Made by a program: the position numbers and the translations under genes | The notes under the pieces: model-generated | What the model saw: the letters and a program-made list of their open reading frames with translations, nothing else | Told to the model about the DNA's origin: nothing | Database searches by the model: none | In this document: positions 55,902 to 64,000 of the stretch, one piece after another | Layout: each line of letters opens with the position of its first letter | How positions within the stretch are numbered: the first letter of the stretch is position 1 | Source: Pseudomaricurvus alkylphenolicus | GTDB taxonomy: Bacteria; Pseudomonadota; Gammaproteobacteria; Pseudomonadales; Cellvibrionaceae | NCBI RefSeq assembly: GCF_011683955.1 | Contig: NZ_JAAQPI010000017.1 | Span: forward strand, 88,331-152,330 | Length of the DNA stretch: 64,000 nt | Reading direction: 5' to 3'

Positions 55902-57140
55902 TCAGTCGCAAAAATGGACAATCAGTTCGCGACAGAGATGTGATAGCCGCAGGATTCCCTCAGGGCTCAGGGTCAGCTGGTGCTGATGGATACTGAACAG
56001 TGGCGGGCAGCTGTGGTCCTGTAAAGGGCTCCACAATTCACGCAACAAGGGTTCGAGTTGCAGATGGTAGCGGTCCTCAAAATACTTCAGATCCAGCTGG
56101 TGATAGCACAACAATTGATCGATCACCAATTTCCCCTGATGGTGAAAGGCTGTCCCATGGGCCTGGCCGGCAAAATCAAACGCCAGATACTCTGGCAGAT
56201 CGACAGGGTTATGGCTGCGCCCGTGGCGGTGGCAACTGATGCTTCCAGGGCCTATTCCGACCATATCCGAGACGTTCTGGCTGTTGTAGCCCTGGGCGTT
56301 AAGCTTTAAATGATGGTTGTTTTGGGCCACCGCCAGGGGTGAGTTGGGCAGCACAAAGCAGTCATTGCCCAGCACCCGGTATCCCTGGTCTCTGAGCGCC
56401 TGGAAAAAGTCCGGGAAACGTCCGGAGAAGTTCTCACCTTGATGTGGGCCCTTATCCCTGTCCAGATTGCGCAGAGTTACCCGATCCGGTTTGCGTCCAC
56501 CGTCACCGACGTATTGAGCGATACAGCGGGGCAGGCTATCTATCGGCTGCTTGAGGTTCAGGCCAAAATGCTGAAAGTGGAAGTCATCGCTGGTTTCCAT
56601 CAGTTCCGCCAATTGGCCAGGGCTGGGCTCGATGTCACTGGGAAAATGGATTTCCAGACTGTTAAAACCCAAGCCCTTGAACAGGGCAACACGATTGGCA
56701 CTGAGCTCTTCAGGGCGAAAGTTTACACTGAAAAAGCGATCTTCATTTGCGTCCAGCTGGAACAGACGGCCGACAAAGTACATCAGTTCCGTAATATCCG
56801 CTGAATCCAGCAGTGCGTGTGGGAGCTCCCAGCTCAGCCAGGGAATCCGACGCTGGCGTACGTCCGCGGCCCGAATCTGCATTTCACGCCTCAGGCCATC
56901 TACCAAATGGCGGCTGTCCCACGCGCCTTTCTCAATGGTCTCGCTGAGATCTGGCGGGGCGTACAGCGTAATCCCCAGCGGTGTGGCTTCGGTTGTTGCC
57001 AGTTGAGCACTGGCGAATTCCATCGGCCGGGACGTTTGCCCGATACTGCTGATGGCCTGCTCCCAGCAATAGCTGGCTCCGGATGGGGAGGTCTCCGGGG
57101 CAGAGAGGAGGGCATCGGGTATCGTCTGAGAAGGCGCCAT
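55902..57140 (-). CDS. HemN-like protein lacking the radical-SAM cysteines
   Basis: About 412 residues if it starts at MAPSQTIPDA (57140). The C-terminal 250 residues follow oxygen-independent coproporphyrinogen III oxidase (GYRVLGNDCFVLPNSPLAVAQ, LNAQGYNSQNVSDMVGIGPGSIS; compare HemN). At the place of the CxxxCxxC loop (LYVHIPF in HemN) it has LYAPPDLSETIEKGAWDS with no cysteine, and the GGGTP SAM-binding motif is also gone. The frame is intact over its length. It cannot be a working radical-SAM enzyme; perhaps a heme or porphyrin-binding derivative. An Anr box lies upstream. Confidence 0.8.
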   Translation of the reverse strand: MAPSQTIPDALLSAPETSPSGASYCWEQAISSIGQTSRPMEFASAQLATTEATPLGITLYAPPDLSETIEKGAWDSRHLVDGLRREMQIRAADVRQRRIPWLSWELPHALLDSADITELMYFVGRLFQLDANEDRFFSVNFRPEELSANRVALFKGLGFNSLEIHFPSDIEPSPGQLAELMETSDDFHFQHFGLNLKQPIDSLPRCIAQYVGDGGRKPDRVTLRNLDRDKGPHQGENFSGRFPDFFQALRDQGYRVLGNDCFVLPNSPLAVAQNNHHLKLNAQGYNSQNVSDMVGIGPGSISCHRHGRSHNPVDLPEYLAFDFAGQAHGTAFHHQGKLVIDQLLCYHQLDLKYFEDRYHLQLEPLLRELWSPLQDHSCPPLFSIHQHQLTLSPEGILRLSHLCRELIVHFCD

Positions 57141-57171
57141 GTGAAAACCTGTAGGCTCGTAGTTAGGGACA

Positions 57172-57212
57172 AGTCTAGCGCTCGCTGGCAAAAAGCCGTT
57201 GATGTATGTCAA
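57172..57212 (-). promoter_or_regulatory. Anr/Fnr box and -10 element of the HemN-like gene
   Basis: TTGATGTATGTCAA at 57199-57212 is a near-perfect Anr box. On the minus strand a -10-like TAGACT lies at 57172-57177, giving a start near 57165 and the box centre at about -41.5. This also supports the start codon at 57140 over the longer open frame. Confidence 0.65.
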
Positions 57213-57314
57213 CAAATGAATGGGGGCGCTGCGGTTGCCTGTGGCATCGGTGAGGGGTATTCTGGAGCGGGTTTCGGCGATGTCGAAACAGGGTATGGGT
57301 TGAACAGGCTGCGA

Positions 57315-57355
57315 TTGACGTGAGTCAATGGCTTGCAATATCGGATCGGTATACT
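57315..57355 (+). promoter_or_regulatory. Anr/Fnr box and -10 element of uspE
   Basis: TTGACGTGAGTCAA at 57315-57328 is a symmetric Anr-type box (TTGAC-N4-GTCAA). TATACT at 57350-57355 fits a -10; the predicted start near 57363 puts the box centre at about -41.5. Confidence 0.7.
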
Positions 57356-57393
57356 GCAACCCTCTTATTTATCTGTGTTGGAACTATCAGAAC

Positions 57394-58203
57394 ATGTCTA
57401 ATCAGGAAACTTTGTTTGTCGTAGTAGACCCCACTCAAACCGACCATGTAGCACTGGAGCGTGCAATTATTACCTCGCGAATTCGCGATGTTCCTCCCAA
57501 GCTCAAGGTATTTGTTGGCGTGGATTCCACTGGTGTGTCACTGGACGCGGACAACCCGGACATCTACCGCACCACCCAGTGGTTCGAGTCGCTGCGCAAA
57601 CCCCTGGACGAAGAGGGGCTGGATTACACCCTGGTGATCTGCTGGTCTAACCAGTGGCATGAGGCCATTTTGCAGGCGGCCAAGAAAACTGAGGCCGATC
57701 TGATTCTGGTGCCCTCCTATGCCACTGAAGAGCTGCGCTACCGCTTTACCGATGCCAAGTGGAACCTGATCCGTCACGCCCCCTGCCCGGTGCTGATTGT
57801 CCGCCCCGGCGCCAAGAGTCAGCGCAAGGTTATTTTGTCTGCTGTGAAAATGCAGAGCACCAACAGCAAATATGAAGAGCTCAACAATCAAATCATTGAG
57901 CGTGGCAAATGGGCGGCTGAAGCCTATGGTGCGGACTTCCATGTGGTTAACGCCTATTCGGATTCCATGCATTACCCGGACCGTGGCAACATGGTGCGCA
58001 AGATCGGTATCGACTCCGATAAGATCCACGTGGTACAGGGGCCACCTGAGGAGGTGGTAGCCAAAGTGGCGGCTGAGATTGAGGCAGATATTGTGGTTAT
58101 CGGCACCCTCAAGCGCACTGGCCTGAGCCTGGCCATGCGCGGTAACACCTCGGAACAGGTGACCAGCAAGCTGATCAATCATGACATCATGACTTTGAAC
58201 TGA
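57394..58203 (+). CDS. uspE: Tandem universal stress protein, UspE-like
   Basis: A protein of 269 residues starting at ATG 57394; the open frame before it crosses the promoter. Two Usp domains are in tandem: the first ends with ILVPSYATEELRYRFTDAKWNLIRHAPCPVLIVRPG, and the second with IVVIGTLKRTGLSLAMRGNTSEQVTSKL. UspE-type proteins support survival in anaerobic or stationary phase, and uspE is often next to fnr, as here. It is somewhat shorter than E. coli UspE (316). A terminator follows 47 bp after the stop. Confidence 0.88.
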   Translation: MSNQETLFVVVDPTQTDHVALERAIITSRIRDVPPKLKVFVGVDSTGVSLDADNPDIYRTTQWFESLRKPLDEEGLDYTLVICWSNQWHEAILQAAKKTEADLILVPSYATEELRYRFTDAKWNLIRHAPCPVLIVRPGAKSQRKVILSAVKMQSTNSKYEELNNQIIERGKWAAEAYGADFHVVNAYSDSMHYPDRGNMVRKIGIDSDKIHVVQGPPEEVVAKVAAEIEADIVVIGTLKRTGLSLAMRGNTSEQVTSKLINHDIMTLN

Positions 58204-58249
58204 TTCAGCCGACATTTGCTGGCATCAGCTTAAGCCAACGACATCAAAA

Positions 58250-58271
58250 GGAGCCGCAAGGCTCCTTTTTT
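58250..58271 (+). terminator. Intrinsic terminator of uspE
   Basis: GGAGCC (58250-58255), loop GCAA, GGCTCC (58260-58265), then six Ts (58266-58271). Confidence 0.9.
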
Positions 58272-58358
58272 GGTTTCGGTTGCAACCGGAACGCGCTGTG
58301 GCTACTCTGGCAGGCAGGTCTACACTCAATCAAGGGTGTGTTCAAACACGTGGCGACT

Positions 58359-59756
58359 ATGGAAGCAGTCCCTCCGGCAGACAGCCTGGCGCTGTTGCGA
58401 GCCGAGCAGGAGCAGATGATTCGGCGGGTGGTGCGTATCAGCGTGCTGACCATGGCGCTGGTCTGTCTGTTCTTTGCCCTTCGTGCCTTGCAGTGGGAAA
58501 TCTATCTCAGGGTCTTTACCCTGGGCAGCGGCATGGTCTCCAGCCTTTTCGCCTTTTATCTGTTGCAGCGGGGAGTCGGCGTACTGACCGTTACCCACAC
58601 CGCTATGGGGGGAGTGTATATCGCTGCCAGCTTTGCCATGTACAGCAGTGGCGGGCTGATGGGGGTCGGTGTTGGCTGGATCACAGTACTACCGCTGGTT
58701 GCCGGTCTTATGGCGGGCCGCACGGCAGGCATTTTCTGGTTTGTGGTATCGGTTTGCCTTTGGGCGGGCATGGCGTTTTGGGAAAACCAGCACGGCGCGC
58801 CTGTCGATCTGACGCCTTTGGAAAACCAGTTTTGGCAGAATCGCTTTCAGCTATTGGGGCAATTGTTGTTGGTAACCGTCGCCATGATCAGCTATCTCTA
58901 CCAGGTTGAAGCCGCCCAGATCAAAATTGAACAGCAACTGGTCGAGTTGGATCAGGAGAACCGGATTCGCCGCGAGGCAGAAGCTCGGGCGGAGCAGGCC
59001 AATCGCGCCAAGAGTGAATTTCTCGCCAGTATGAGCCACGAGCTGCGCACACCCCTCAATGCCATCATTGGTTTCAGTCATCATTTGATTCGCTACTGGC
59101 GCAAACTGCCGCAGGACGATCGCAGTGAGCGGGAGCGTCAGTCGGTGGAAAGCATTCACAGCAATGGCCAGGTTTTGCTGACATTGATCAATGAGTTACT
59201 GGATCTGTCGCGTTTGGAATCAGGCTCTCTGTCGCTCAATGTCAGCACGGTGCAATGCGGTCAGATGGTTCATACCGTGGTTCGGGATATGCAGGTCCTG
59301 GCGCAAGAGAGGGGTATTGAATTGCGGTGTGGGCCCGTTGACGAGGTCATTTTTCAAGCCGATGGCCAAAGGGTGCGACAGGTCCTCACCAACCTGATTG
59401 ACAATGGCCTGCAGTACACCGAGCAGGGGGAGGTGTGTGTCAGCACGGAGGTCAGCGACGATGAAGTGGTGATCCGTGTCACGGATACCGGGCCGGGCAT
59501 TGACTCGGATACCCTGGAGTACCTGTTCGATGTGTATAGCAATATCAGCCGCCGGGTGAACAGTCCGATGCAATCCACCGGACTGGGCCTGGCGCTTTGT
59601 CACAAGCTGGTGGCGCTTCACCACGGCAGGCTGGAAGTGACTTCCGAATTGGGTAAAGGCAGTGAATTTACCCTGGCGCTGCCTTTAGTCAGTCCGCTAA
59701 AGGTCCGTGGCGGCAACGAAGCCACCACGGACACGGTATCAGTTACTCGGGAATGA
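58359..59756 (+). CDS. Membrane-bound sensor histidine kinase (orphan)
   Basis: A protein of about 465 residues (ATG 58359; GTG 58338 and 58350 are alternatives, none with a good ribosome site). About six membrane helices occupy residues 25-195 (ISVLTMALVCLFFALRAL, ITVLPLVAGLMAG, LLGQLLLVTVAMISYLY) without a periplasmic sensor domain. A short coiled coil leads to the HisKA box SHELRTPLNAIIGFS with the phosphorylated His, then an ATPase domain: N-box NLIDNGLQYT, G1 DTGPGI, G2 GLGLAL. No response regulator gene is nearby. The 3' end overlaps convergently with mmsA. Confidence 0.87.
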   Translation: MEAVPPADSLALLRAEQEQMIRRVVRISVLTMALVCLFFALRALQWEIYLRVFTLGSGMVSSLFAFYLLQRGVGVLTVTHTAMGGVYIAASFAMYSSGGLMGVGVGWITVLPLVAGLMAGRTAGIFWFVVSVCLWAGMAFWENQHGAPVDLTPLENQFWQNRFQLLGQLLLVTVAMISYLYQVEAAQIKIEQQLVELDQENRIRREAEARAEQANRAKSEFLASMSHELRTPLNAIIGFSHHLIRYWRKLPQDDRSERERQSVESIHSNGQVLLTLINELLDLSRLESGSLSLNVSTVQCGQMVHTVVRDMQVLAQERGIELRCGPVDEVIFQADGQRVRQVLTNLIDNGLQYTEQGEVCVSTEVSDDEVVIRVTDTGPGIDSDTLEYLFDVYSNISRRVNSPMQSTGLGLALCHKLVALHHGRLEVTSELGKGSEFTLALPLVSPLKVRGGNEATTDTVSVTRE

Positions 59757-61232
59757 GAACTGCACACCCTCACGCACACCGCTTGAGGGCCAGCGCTGGG
59801 TAATGGTTTTGCGATTGGTGTAGAAACGCACACCATCGGGACCATAGGCACTCAGATCACCAAACAGCGAACGCTTCCAGCCGCCAAAGCTGTGGTAAGA
59901 CACAGGGACCGGCAGAGGGACATTGATACCGACCATACCCACCAGAATATTATCGCTGAAGTAGCGGGCGGCTTCTCCGTCACGGGTGAAAATACAGGTG
60001 CCGTTACCGTACTCGTGATCGTTAATCAGCTGCATGGCTTCGTCCATGGATTGCGCCCGCACCACCAGTAACACCGGGCCGAAGATTTCCTCATCGTAAC
60101 AGGTCATGCCGGGTTTAACCTGATCAATCAGAGTGCCGCCCACAAAGAAACCGTTGTTGTAACCCTCAACTTGTGGATTGCGACCGTCGACCACGACCAC
60201 CGCGCCCTGCTGCTCCGCGCTGTCGATATATCCTTTAACCTTGTTCATATGAGCTTCGGTAATGACCGGGCCGAAGTCGTTGCTGTTGTCAGTGCAGGCT
60301 CCGACCTTAAGGTCTTGCATGGCAGCGCTCATTTTTTCAATCAGCGCATCAGCGGCTTCATCGCCTACACATACCGCAACGGACAGGGCCATGCAGCGCT
60401 CACCGGAAGAGCCAAAGGCGGCACCGGTCATGGCGGCGACGGCGTTGTCCATGTCGGCATCGGGCATGATAATGGCGTGATTCTTGGCACCGCCCAGTGC
60501 CTGGCAACGTTTACCGTTGGCAGACGCGGTGGCGTACACATATTCGGCGATGGGGGTGGAGCCAACAAAGCTGACGGCTTTAACGCGTTCGTCAGTCAAC
60601 AGGGTGTCGACGGCAACCTTGTCTCCGTTGACAACATTCAGTACACCATCCGGCAGGCCGGCTTCCTGCATCAGCTGCGCCAGATACAACGTCGAGGAGG
60701 GATCGCGCTCGGAGGGTTTGAGTACGAAGGTGTTGCCGCACACGATAGCCAGCGGGTACATCCATAGAGGTACCATGGCGGGAAAGTTAAAGGGTGTAAT
60801 GCCGGCAACTACACCCAGGGGCTGCATCTCACTCCAGGAGTCGATATTGGGTCCGACATTCTTACTGTGCTCGCCCTTCAGCATTTGAGGAGCGTAGCAG
60901 GCGAATTCTACATTTTCGATGCCGCGGGTTAGCTCGCCCATGGCGTCGTGAGCAATTTTGCCGTGTTCTTCACCAATCAGTTGGCAGATTTTTTCTGCGT
61001 TTTCTTCCAGCAATTGCTTAAAGCGGAACATCACCCTGGCACGTTTGGCGGGTGGTGTGTTACGCCAGGCCGGGAAAGCGGCTTGCGCGGCAGCAATGGC
61101 TTCTTCTACCGTTTCTTTCGCCGCCAGGGCGACCTGCTTGGTGGCTTCACCGGTGGCGGGATTGAAAACATCCTGGGTGCGTTCGGCGGTGTCAACGTTA
61201 ACGCCGTTAATAAAGTGTCCTACCAGAGTCAT
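59739..61232 (-). CDS. mmsA: CoA-acylating methylmalonate/malonate-semialdehyde dehydrogenase
   Basis: A 497-residue aldehyde dehydrogenase of the MmsA group. Motifs: PFNFPAMVPLWMYPLAI, FVGSTPIAEYVYATA, catalytic Cys in GERCMALSVAV, GPVLLVVRA and SYHSFGGWKRSLFGD. The subfamily oxidises methylmalonate or malonate semialdehyde to propionyl- or acetyl-CoA with NAD and CoA. The adjacent omega-amino acid transaminase would supply malonate semialdehyde from beta-alanine, so the pair forms a route to acetyl-CoA. 48 bp separate it from that gene. Confidence 0.92.
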   Translation of the reverse strand: MTLVGHFINGVNVDTAERTQDVFNPATGEATKQVALAAKETVEEAIAAAQAAFPAWRNTPPAKRARVMFRFKQLLEENAEKICQLIGEEHGKIAHDAMGELTRGIENVEFACYAPQMLKGEHSKNVGPNIDSWSEMQPLGVVAGITPFNFPAMVPLWMYPLAIVCGNTFVLKPSERDPSSTLYLAQLMQEAGLPDGVLNVVNGDKVAVDTLLTDERVKAVSFVGSTPIAEYVYATASANGKRCQALGGAKNHAIIMPDADMDNAVAAMTGAAFGSSGERCMALSVAVCVGDEAADALIEKMSAAMQDLKVGACTDNSNDFGPVITEAHMNKVKGYIDSAEQQGAVVVVDGRNPQVEGYNNGFFVGGTLIDQVKPGMTCYDEEIFGPVLLVVRAQSMDEAMQLINDHEYGNGTCIFTRDGEAARYFSDNILVGMVGINVPLPVPVSYHSFGGWKRSLFGDLSAYGPDGVRFYTNRKTITQRWPSSGVREGVQFSFPSN

Positions 61233-61280
61233 AATCGGTATCTCGTATTCAATGAAAAATAAAAATTTGAGTGGCGGCGA

Positions 61281-62621
61281 TCATGCCGCAGTTTCGCGAA
61301 TGCTGTCACCCAGTGCGCTGATCAGGTCATCAATTTCCTGCGGCTGCACGATAAAAGGCAGACCCATTTGAATGGTGTCGCCACCGTAGCGAACATAGAA
61401 CCCTTTCTCCCACATTTTCATGGCGATTTGGAAAGGACGTTTAAGCGGTTCACCGGGTGCGGCCTCAATGGTCAGGCCGGCGGCAAGGCCACAGTTACGA
61501 ATATCCGTGATCAGTGGTAAACCTTTTAGTTCATGCACTCGATCCTCCAACACGGGCGCCATTTCCGCCGAGCGCGCCACCAGGTTTTCTTTTTCCAGAA
61601 TATCCAGCGCTGCCAGACCGGCGGCGCAGGAAACGGGGTGGGCGGAATAGGTGTAACCGTGGGGCAGTTCCAGCGCATAGTCGGGGCCACCCTGCTCCAT
61701 AAAGGTATCGTAGATTTCCTGCTTGGCGATGACGGCGCCCATGGGGATCGCACCGTTGGTGAGCTGCTTGGCGGTGTTGATGATGTCCGGTGTCACCCCA
61801 AAAGCTCGCGCGCCTGTGTTGGCCCCGACACGACCGAAAGCGGTGATGACTTCGTCAAAGATCAGCAGAATGTTGTGTTGGTCGCAGATGTCCCGCAGGC
61901 GCTGCAGGTAGCCCTTGGGGGGCGGCAGTACGCCGGCGCTGCCGGCCATGGGCTCGACAATCACCGCGGCGATATTGGAGGCATCGTGCAGAGCGATCAG
62001 TTCCAACAGATCGTCGGCCTGGTGTGCGCCTTCCTCGGGCATACCTTTAACGAATTTGTTCTGGGGCAAAACCGTGTGGGGCAGGTGATCCGCTTCTACG
62101 GCGTTGCCAAACAGGGCGCGGTTGCCACCTATGCCACCGACGCTGATGCCGCCGAAGTTCACGCCGTGGTAGCCCTTGCTGCGGCCGATCAGTTTGGTTT
62201 TGGTGGGCAGTCCTTTCTTGCGCCAGTAGGCCCGGGCGATCTTGAGGGAGGTTTCGGCGGATTCAGAGCCGGAGCCGGTGAAGAACACGCGGTTCAGACC
62301 TGCAGGCATAAAATCGGTAATGCGATGCGCCAGTTCAAAAGACTTGGGGTGACCGAACTGGAACGCTGGCGCGTAGTCCAGGGTGGCGAGTTGTTTGCTG
62401 ACGGCTTCGGTGATTTCGGGGCGCGCGTGGCCCGCTCCGCAGGTCCACAGACCGGAGAGGCCGTCTAAGATACGACGACCTTGGGCATCGGTGTAGTAGA
62501 CGCCTTCGGCGGAGGTGATGATACGAGGGTCCTGTTTAAACTGGCGGTTGCCGGTAAAGGGCATCCAATGGGCGTCCAGTTGCTCCTGGCTGAGGCCGGC
62601 GCGCGGGTCGAATTCGGTCAT
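61281..62621 (-). CDS. Omega-amino acid:pyruvate (beta-alanine) transaminase, class III
   Basis: A 446-residue class III aminotransferase. Substrate-end and PLP motifs include WMPFTGNRQFKQDPRI, FFTGSGSESAETSLKIARAYW, LLIFDEVITAFGRVG (metal/PLP Asp) and the PLP lysine in NTAKQLTNGAIPMGA. The sequence pattern matches Pseudomonas putida omega-amino acid:pyruvate aminotransferase, which converts beta-alanine to malonate semialdehyde. Coupled to mmsA. A divergent LysR gene faces it across 171 bp. Confidence 0.88.
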   Translation of the reverse strand: MTEFDPRAGLSQEQLDAHWMPFTGNRQFKQDPRIITSAEGVYYTDAQGRRILDGLSGLWTCGAGHARPEITEAVSKQLATLDYAPAFQFGHPKSFELAHRITDFMPAGLNRVFFTGSGSESAETSLKIARAYWRKKGLPTKTKLIGRSKGYHGVNFGGISVGGIGGNRALFGNAVEADHLPHTVLPQNKFVKGMPEEGAHQADDLLELIALHDASNIAAVIVEPMAGSAGVLPPPKGYLQRLRDICDQHNILLIFDEVITAFGRVGANTGARAFGVTPDIINTAKQLTNGAIPMGAVIAKQEIYDTFMEQGGPDYALELPHGYTYSAHPVSCAAGLAALDILEKENLVARSAEMAPVLEDRVHELKGLPLITDIRNCGLAAGLTIEAAPGEPLKRPFQIAMKMWEKGFYVRYGGDTIQMGLPFIVQPQEIDDLISALGDSIRETAA

Positions 62622-62792
62622 GGGTGGCTCCCCTGGGTTAGTGTCCTGAATCCAAAGTTGGTTAATTAATCACAGGCTCAGGACACTGTTGGTTTGAGTT
62701 GAATGAGGGCAGTTTAGGGGATGGCTTTGGTTTCATAAATTGCATATTATCGATCTTTAGTTGTTCTTCTGTGAAACTTAAGGTGAGGGCAT

Positions 62793-63719
62793 ATGGGACG
62801 CAAGCAGACGGCGCTGTTGGGGCAGTTAAGTGATATTGATTTGCGCTTGTTGCGGGTTTTTCGGGCGGTTGCCGAGGCGGGCGGCGTTTCTGCGGCGGAG
62901 CTTGAGTTAAATATCGGCCGCTCGACGATCAGTCGTCATCTTAAGGACTTGGAGGTGCGGTTGGGGGTGAGTCTGTGCCGGCGTGGGCGTGGGGGCTTTG
63001 CGCTGACCGAGGAGGGGCAGCAGATTTATCAGTCGACCTTGCGTTTGCTGGGGTCGCTGGAGAGTTTTCGCAGTGAGGTGGCGGATGTGCATAAGCGGCT
63101 CACGGGGCATATTTCGCTGGCGCTGTTTGATAAGACGGCGAGTAACCCGGAATCTCGTATCGGTGAGGCGATGGCGCGGTTTGATGATTTGGCGCCGGAG
63201 GTGAGTCTGGACATTTATGTGGAGCCGATCAATGAGATTGAGCGGGGGGTGATGGAGGGGCGTTTTCAGCTGGGAGTGATTCCGACGCACCGCAGTTCAC
63301 CGAGTCTGGCGTATCAGCATTTGTTTTTTGAGCAGATGTTTCTCTACTGTGGTCGGGATCATGTGTTGTTTGATCTCGACGATGCGGAGGTGGACGGTGT
63401 GTTGGTGCTGGAGTCGAAGTACGCGGGCTTGGGGTATCACTCGCCGAATATGGAGGTGGGGAATCGGTTGGGGTTGCAGCGGGATGTGACAGTGAATGAT
63501 CAGGAGGCGATTGTTCACTGTCTGCGGTCGGGGCGATATGTGGGGTATTTGCCGGATCACTACGCGGCGTTTTTTGTGCAGCAGGGGTTAATTCGGCCGT
63601 TGTTGCCGGAGACGTATCATTATGAGTGTGACTTTGTGGCGATCCATCGGATTTCTCCTAAGCCCTCGCGGATTGTGGCTACGTTTTTGGAGTGTCTGGC
63701 AGGGGCGCATTCCTGTTAG
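62793..63719 (+). CDS. LysR family transcriptional regulator
   Basis: A 308-residue LysR-type regulator. The N-terminal winged helix shows LRLLRVFRAVAEAGGVSAAELELNIGRSTISRHLKDLEVRLG; the rest is the periplasmic-binding-like effector domain. Divergence from the transaminase-mmsA pair suggests it controls beta-alanine or omega-amino acid catabolism and binds the 171-bp gap. The sequence downstream of the stop up to the window end carries no gene. Confidence 0.88.
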   Translation: MGRKQTALLGQLSDIDLRLLRVFRAVAEAGGVSAAELELNIGRSTISRHLKDLEVRLGVSLCRRGRGGFALTEEGQQIYQSTLRLLGSLESFRSEVADVHKRLTGHISLALFDKTASNPESRIGEAMARFDDLAPEVSLDIYVEPINEIERGVMEGRFQLGVIPTHRSSPSLAYQHLFFEQMFLYCGRDHVLFDLDDAEVDGVLVLESKYAGLGYHSPNMEVGNRLGLQRDVTVNDQEAIVHCLRSGRYVGYLPDHYAAFFVQQGLIRPLLPETYHYECDFVAIHRISPKPSRIVATFLECLAGAHSC

Positions 63720-64000
63720 CCTCAGCCAAAGTTCGAAAGTGAGGGCCAGATTCTGATCTGATCCAACTCGGCAGCTTGGTGCCATAACCGGTCTTTCGTA
63801 GTTCGCAGTTTGTGCACTAGAGGGATCGTGGCGGGCCGCTTCGAAGGGAGCCGTTTTCTTTTATAGTTCGGGGACGGTCCGCTTCGGGGTGCATCCATCT
63901 GGAACACGCTCGAGCCGTCCATGGTCGCTAATAGTTCCGCCACAGCCCAGGCTGCCCTCTCTTCGAGCTTTGCTCGAATTCACCTTGTCCATGGCGGAAC
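63720..64000. other. Non-coding end of window with an inverted repeat
   Basis: No convincing gene is seen; a 73-codon minus-strand ORF has no recognisable family. GTTCCGCCA (63934-63942) is inverted as TGGCGGAAC (63992-64000), enclosing an inner hairpin TTCGAGC/GCTCGAA with a TTT loop. The repeat ends at the last base of the window, so its full extent is unknown. Confidence 0.45.

Overview
The window looks like ordinary chromosome from a free-living, aerobic or facultative, probably marine Gammaproteobacterium. Pointers are RdgC, SrmB, MltF, SlyD, TrhO, a full-length PurL, an Anr/Fnr regulator and TonB-dependent receptors. Gene style suggests the Cellvibrionales/Pseudomonadales neighbourhood, but that placement is an inference. 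No rRNA, tRNA, CRISPR array, prophage or intact transposon was seen.

Layout. 0-3.3 kb: end of a DUF4404 gene, a CbiX-like chelatase, a coupled MaoC/DTW pair and an iron-dependent alcohol dehydrogenase. 3.3-7.8 kb: a molybdenum hydroxylase operon (2Fe-2S subunit, molybdopterin subunit, XdhC, MocA-like cytidylyltransferase) behind a structured leader. 8.0-10.7 kb: a TonB receptor with a small overlapping upstream ORF. 11.3-19.1 kb: a lipoprotein methyltransferase and housekeeping genes (ylqF, yigZ, slyD, ybaN, LOG, yaeQ, SIMPL). 19.3-27 kb: ferredoxin, GlxA-type regulator, class II aldolase, rlmA, tadA, an ABC exporter, mltF. 27.5-36.7 kb: purL, fklB, srmB, mgsA, a metallo-beta-lactamase-fold protein, a CnoX-like thioredoxin.

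36.7-46.4 kb is a thiamine region on the minus strand. An uptake/salvage operon (TonB receptor, YkoF-like thiamine-binding protein, PnuT, ThiK-like kinase) and a biosynthetic operon (thiC, thiO, thiS, thiG, fused thiD-thiE) lie head to tail, each behind its own promoter and TPP riboswitch. The thiC promoter overlaps the 3' end of the kinase gene.

46.6-53.9 kb: a small secreted cysteine protein, rnb, bolA, trhO and rdgC with SirB2 and DUF4202 genes. 54-58.2 kb is an oxygen-response cluster: anr/fnr, ompW, a HemN-like protein that has lost its radical-SAM cysteines, and uspE. Anr/Fnr boxes sit at class II promoter positions for ompW, the HemN-like gene and uspE. 58.3-63.7 kb: an orphan membrane histidine kinase, then mmsA and an omega-amino-acid transaminase facing a LysR regulator (beta-alanine/malonate-semialdehyde catabolism).

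The most unusual content is non-coding. Four dispersed copies of a roughly 185-bp palindromic element lie at 10.9, 12.3, 31.5 and 47.1 kb, each at gene 3' ends. Their stem sequences differ but stay complementary (covariation), and three of the four are bounded by TGCCTCA repeats. Also notable are REP/REPIN sequences, and two genes (a glycine-zipper lipoprotein and rdgC) whose last codons and stop are repeated in tandem downstream.
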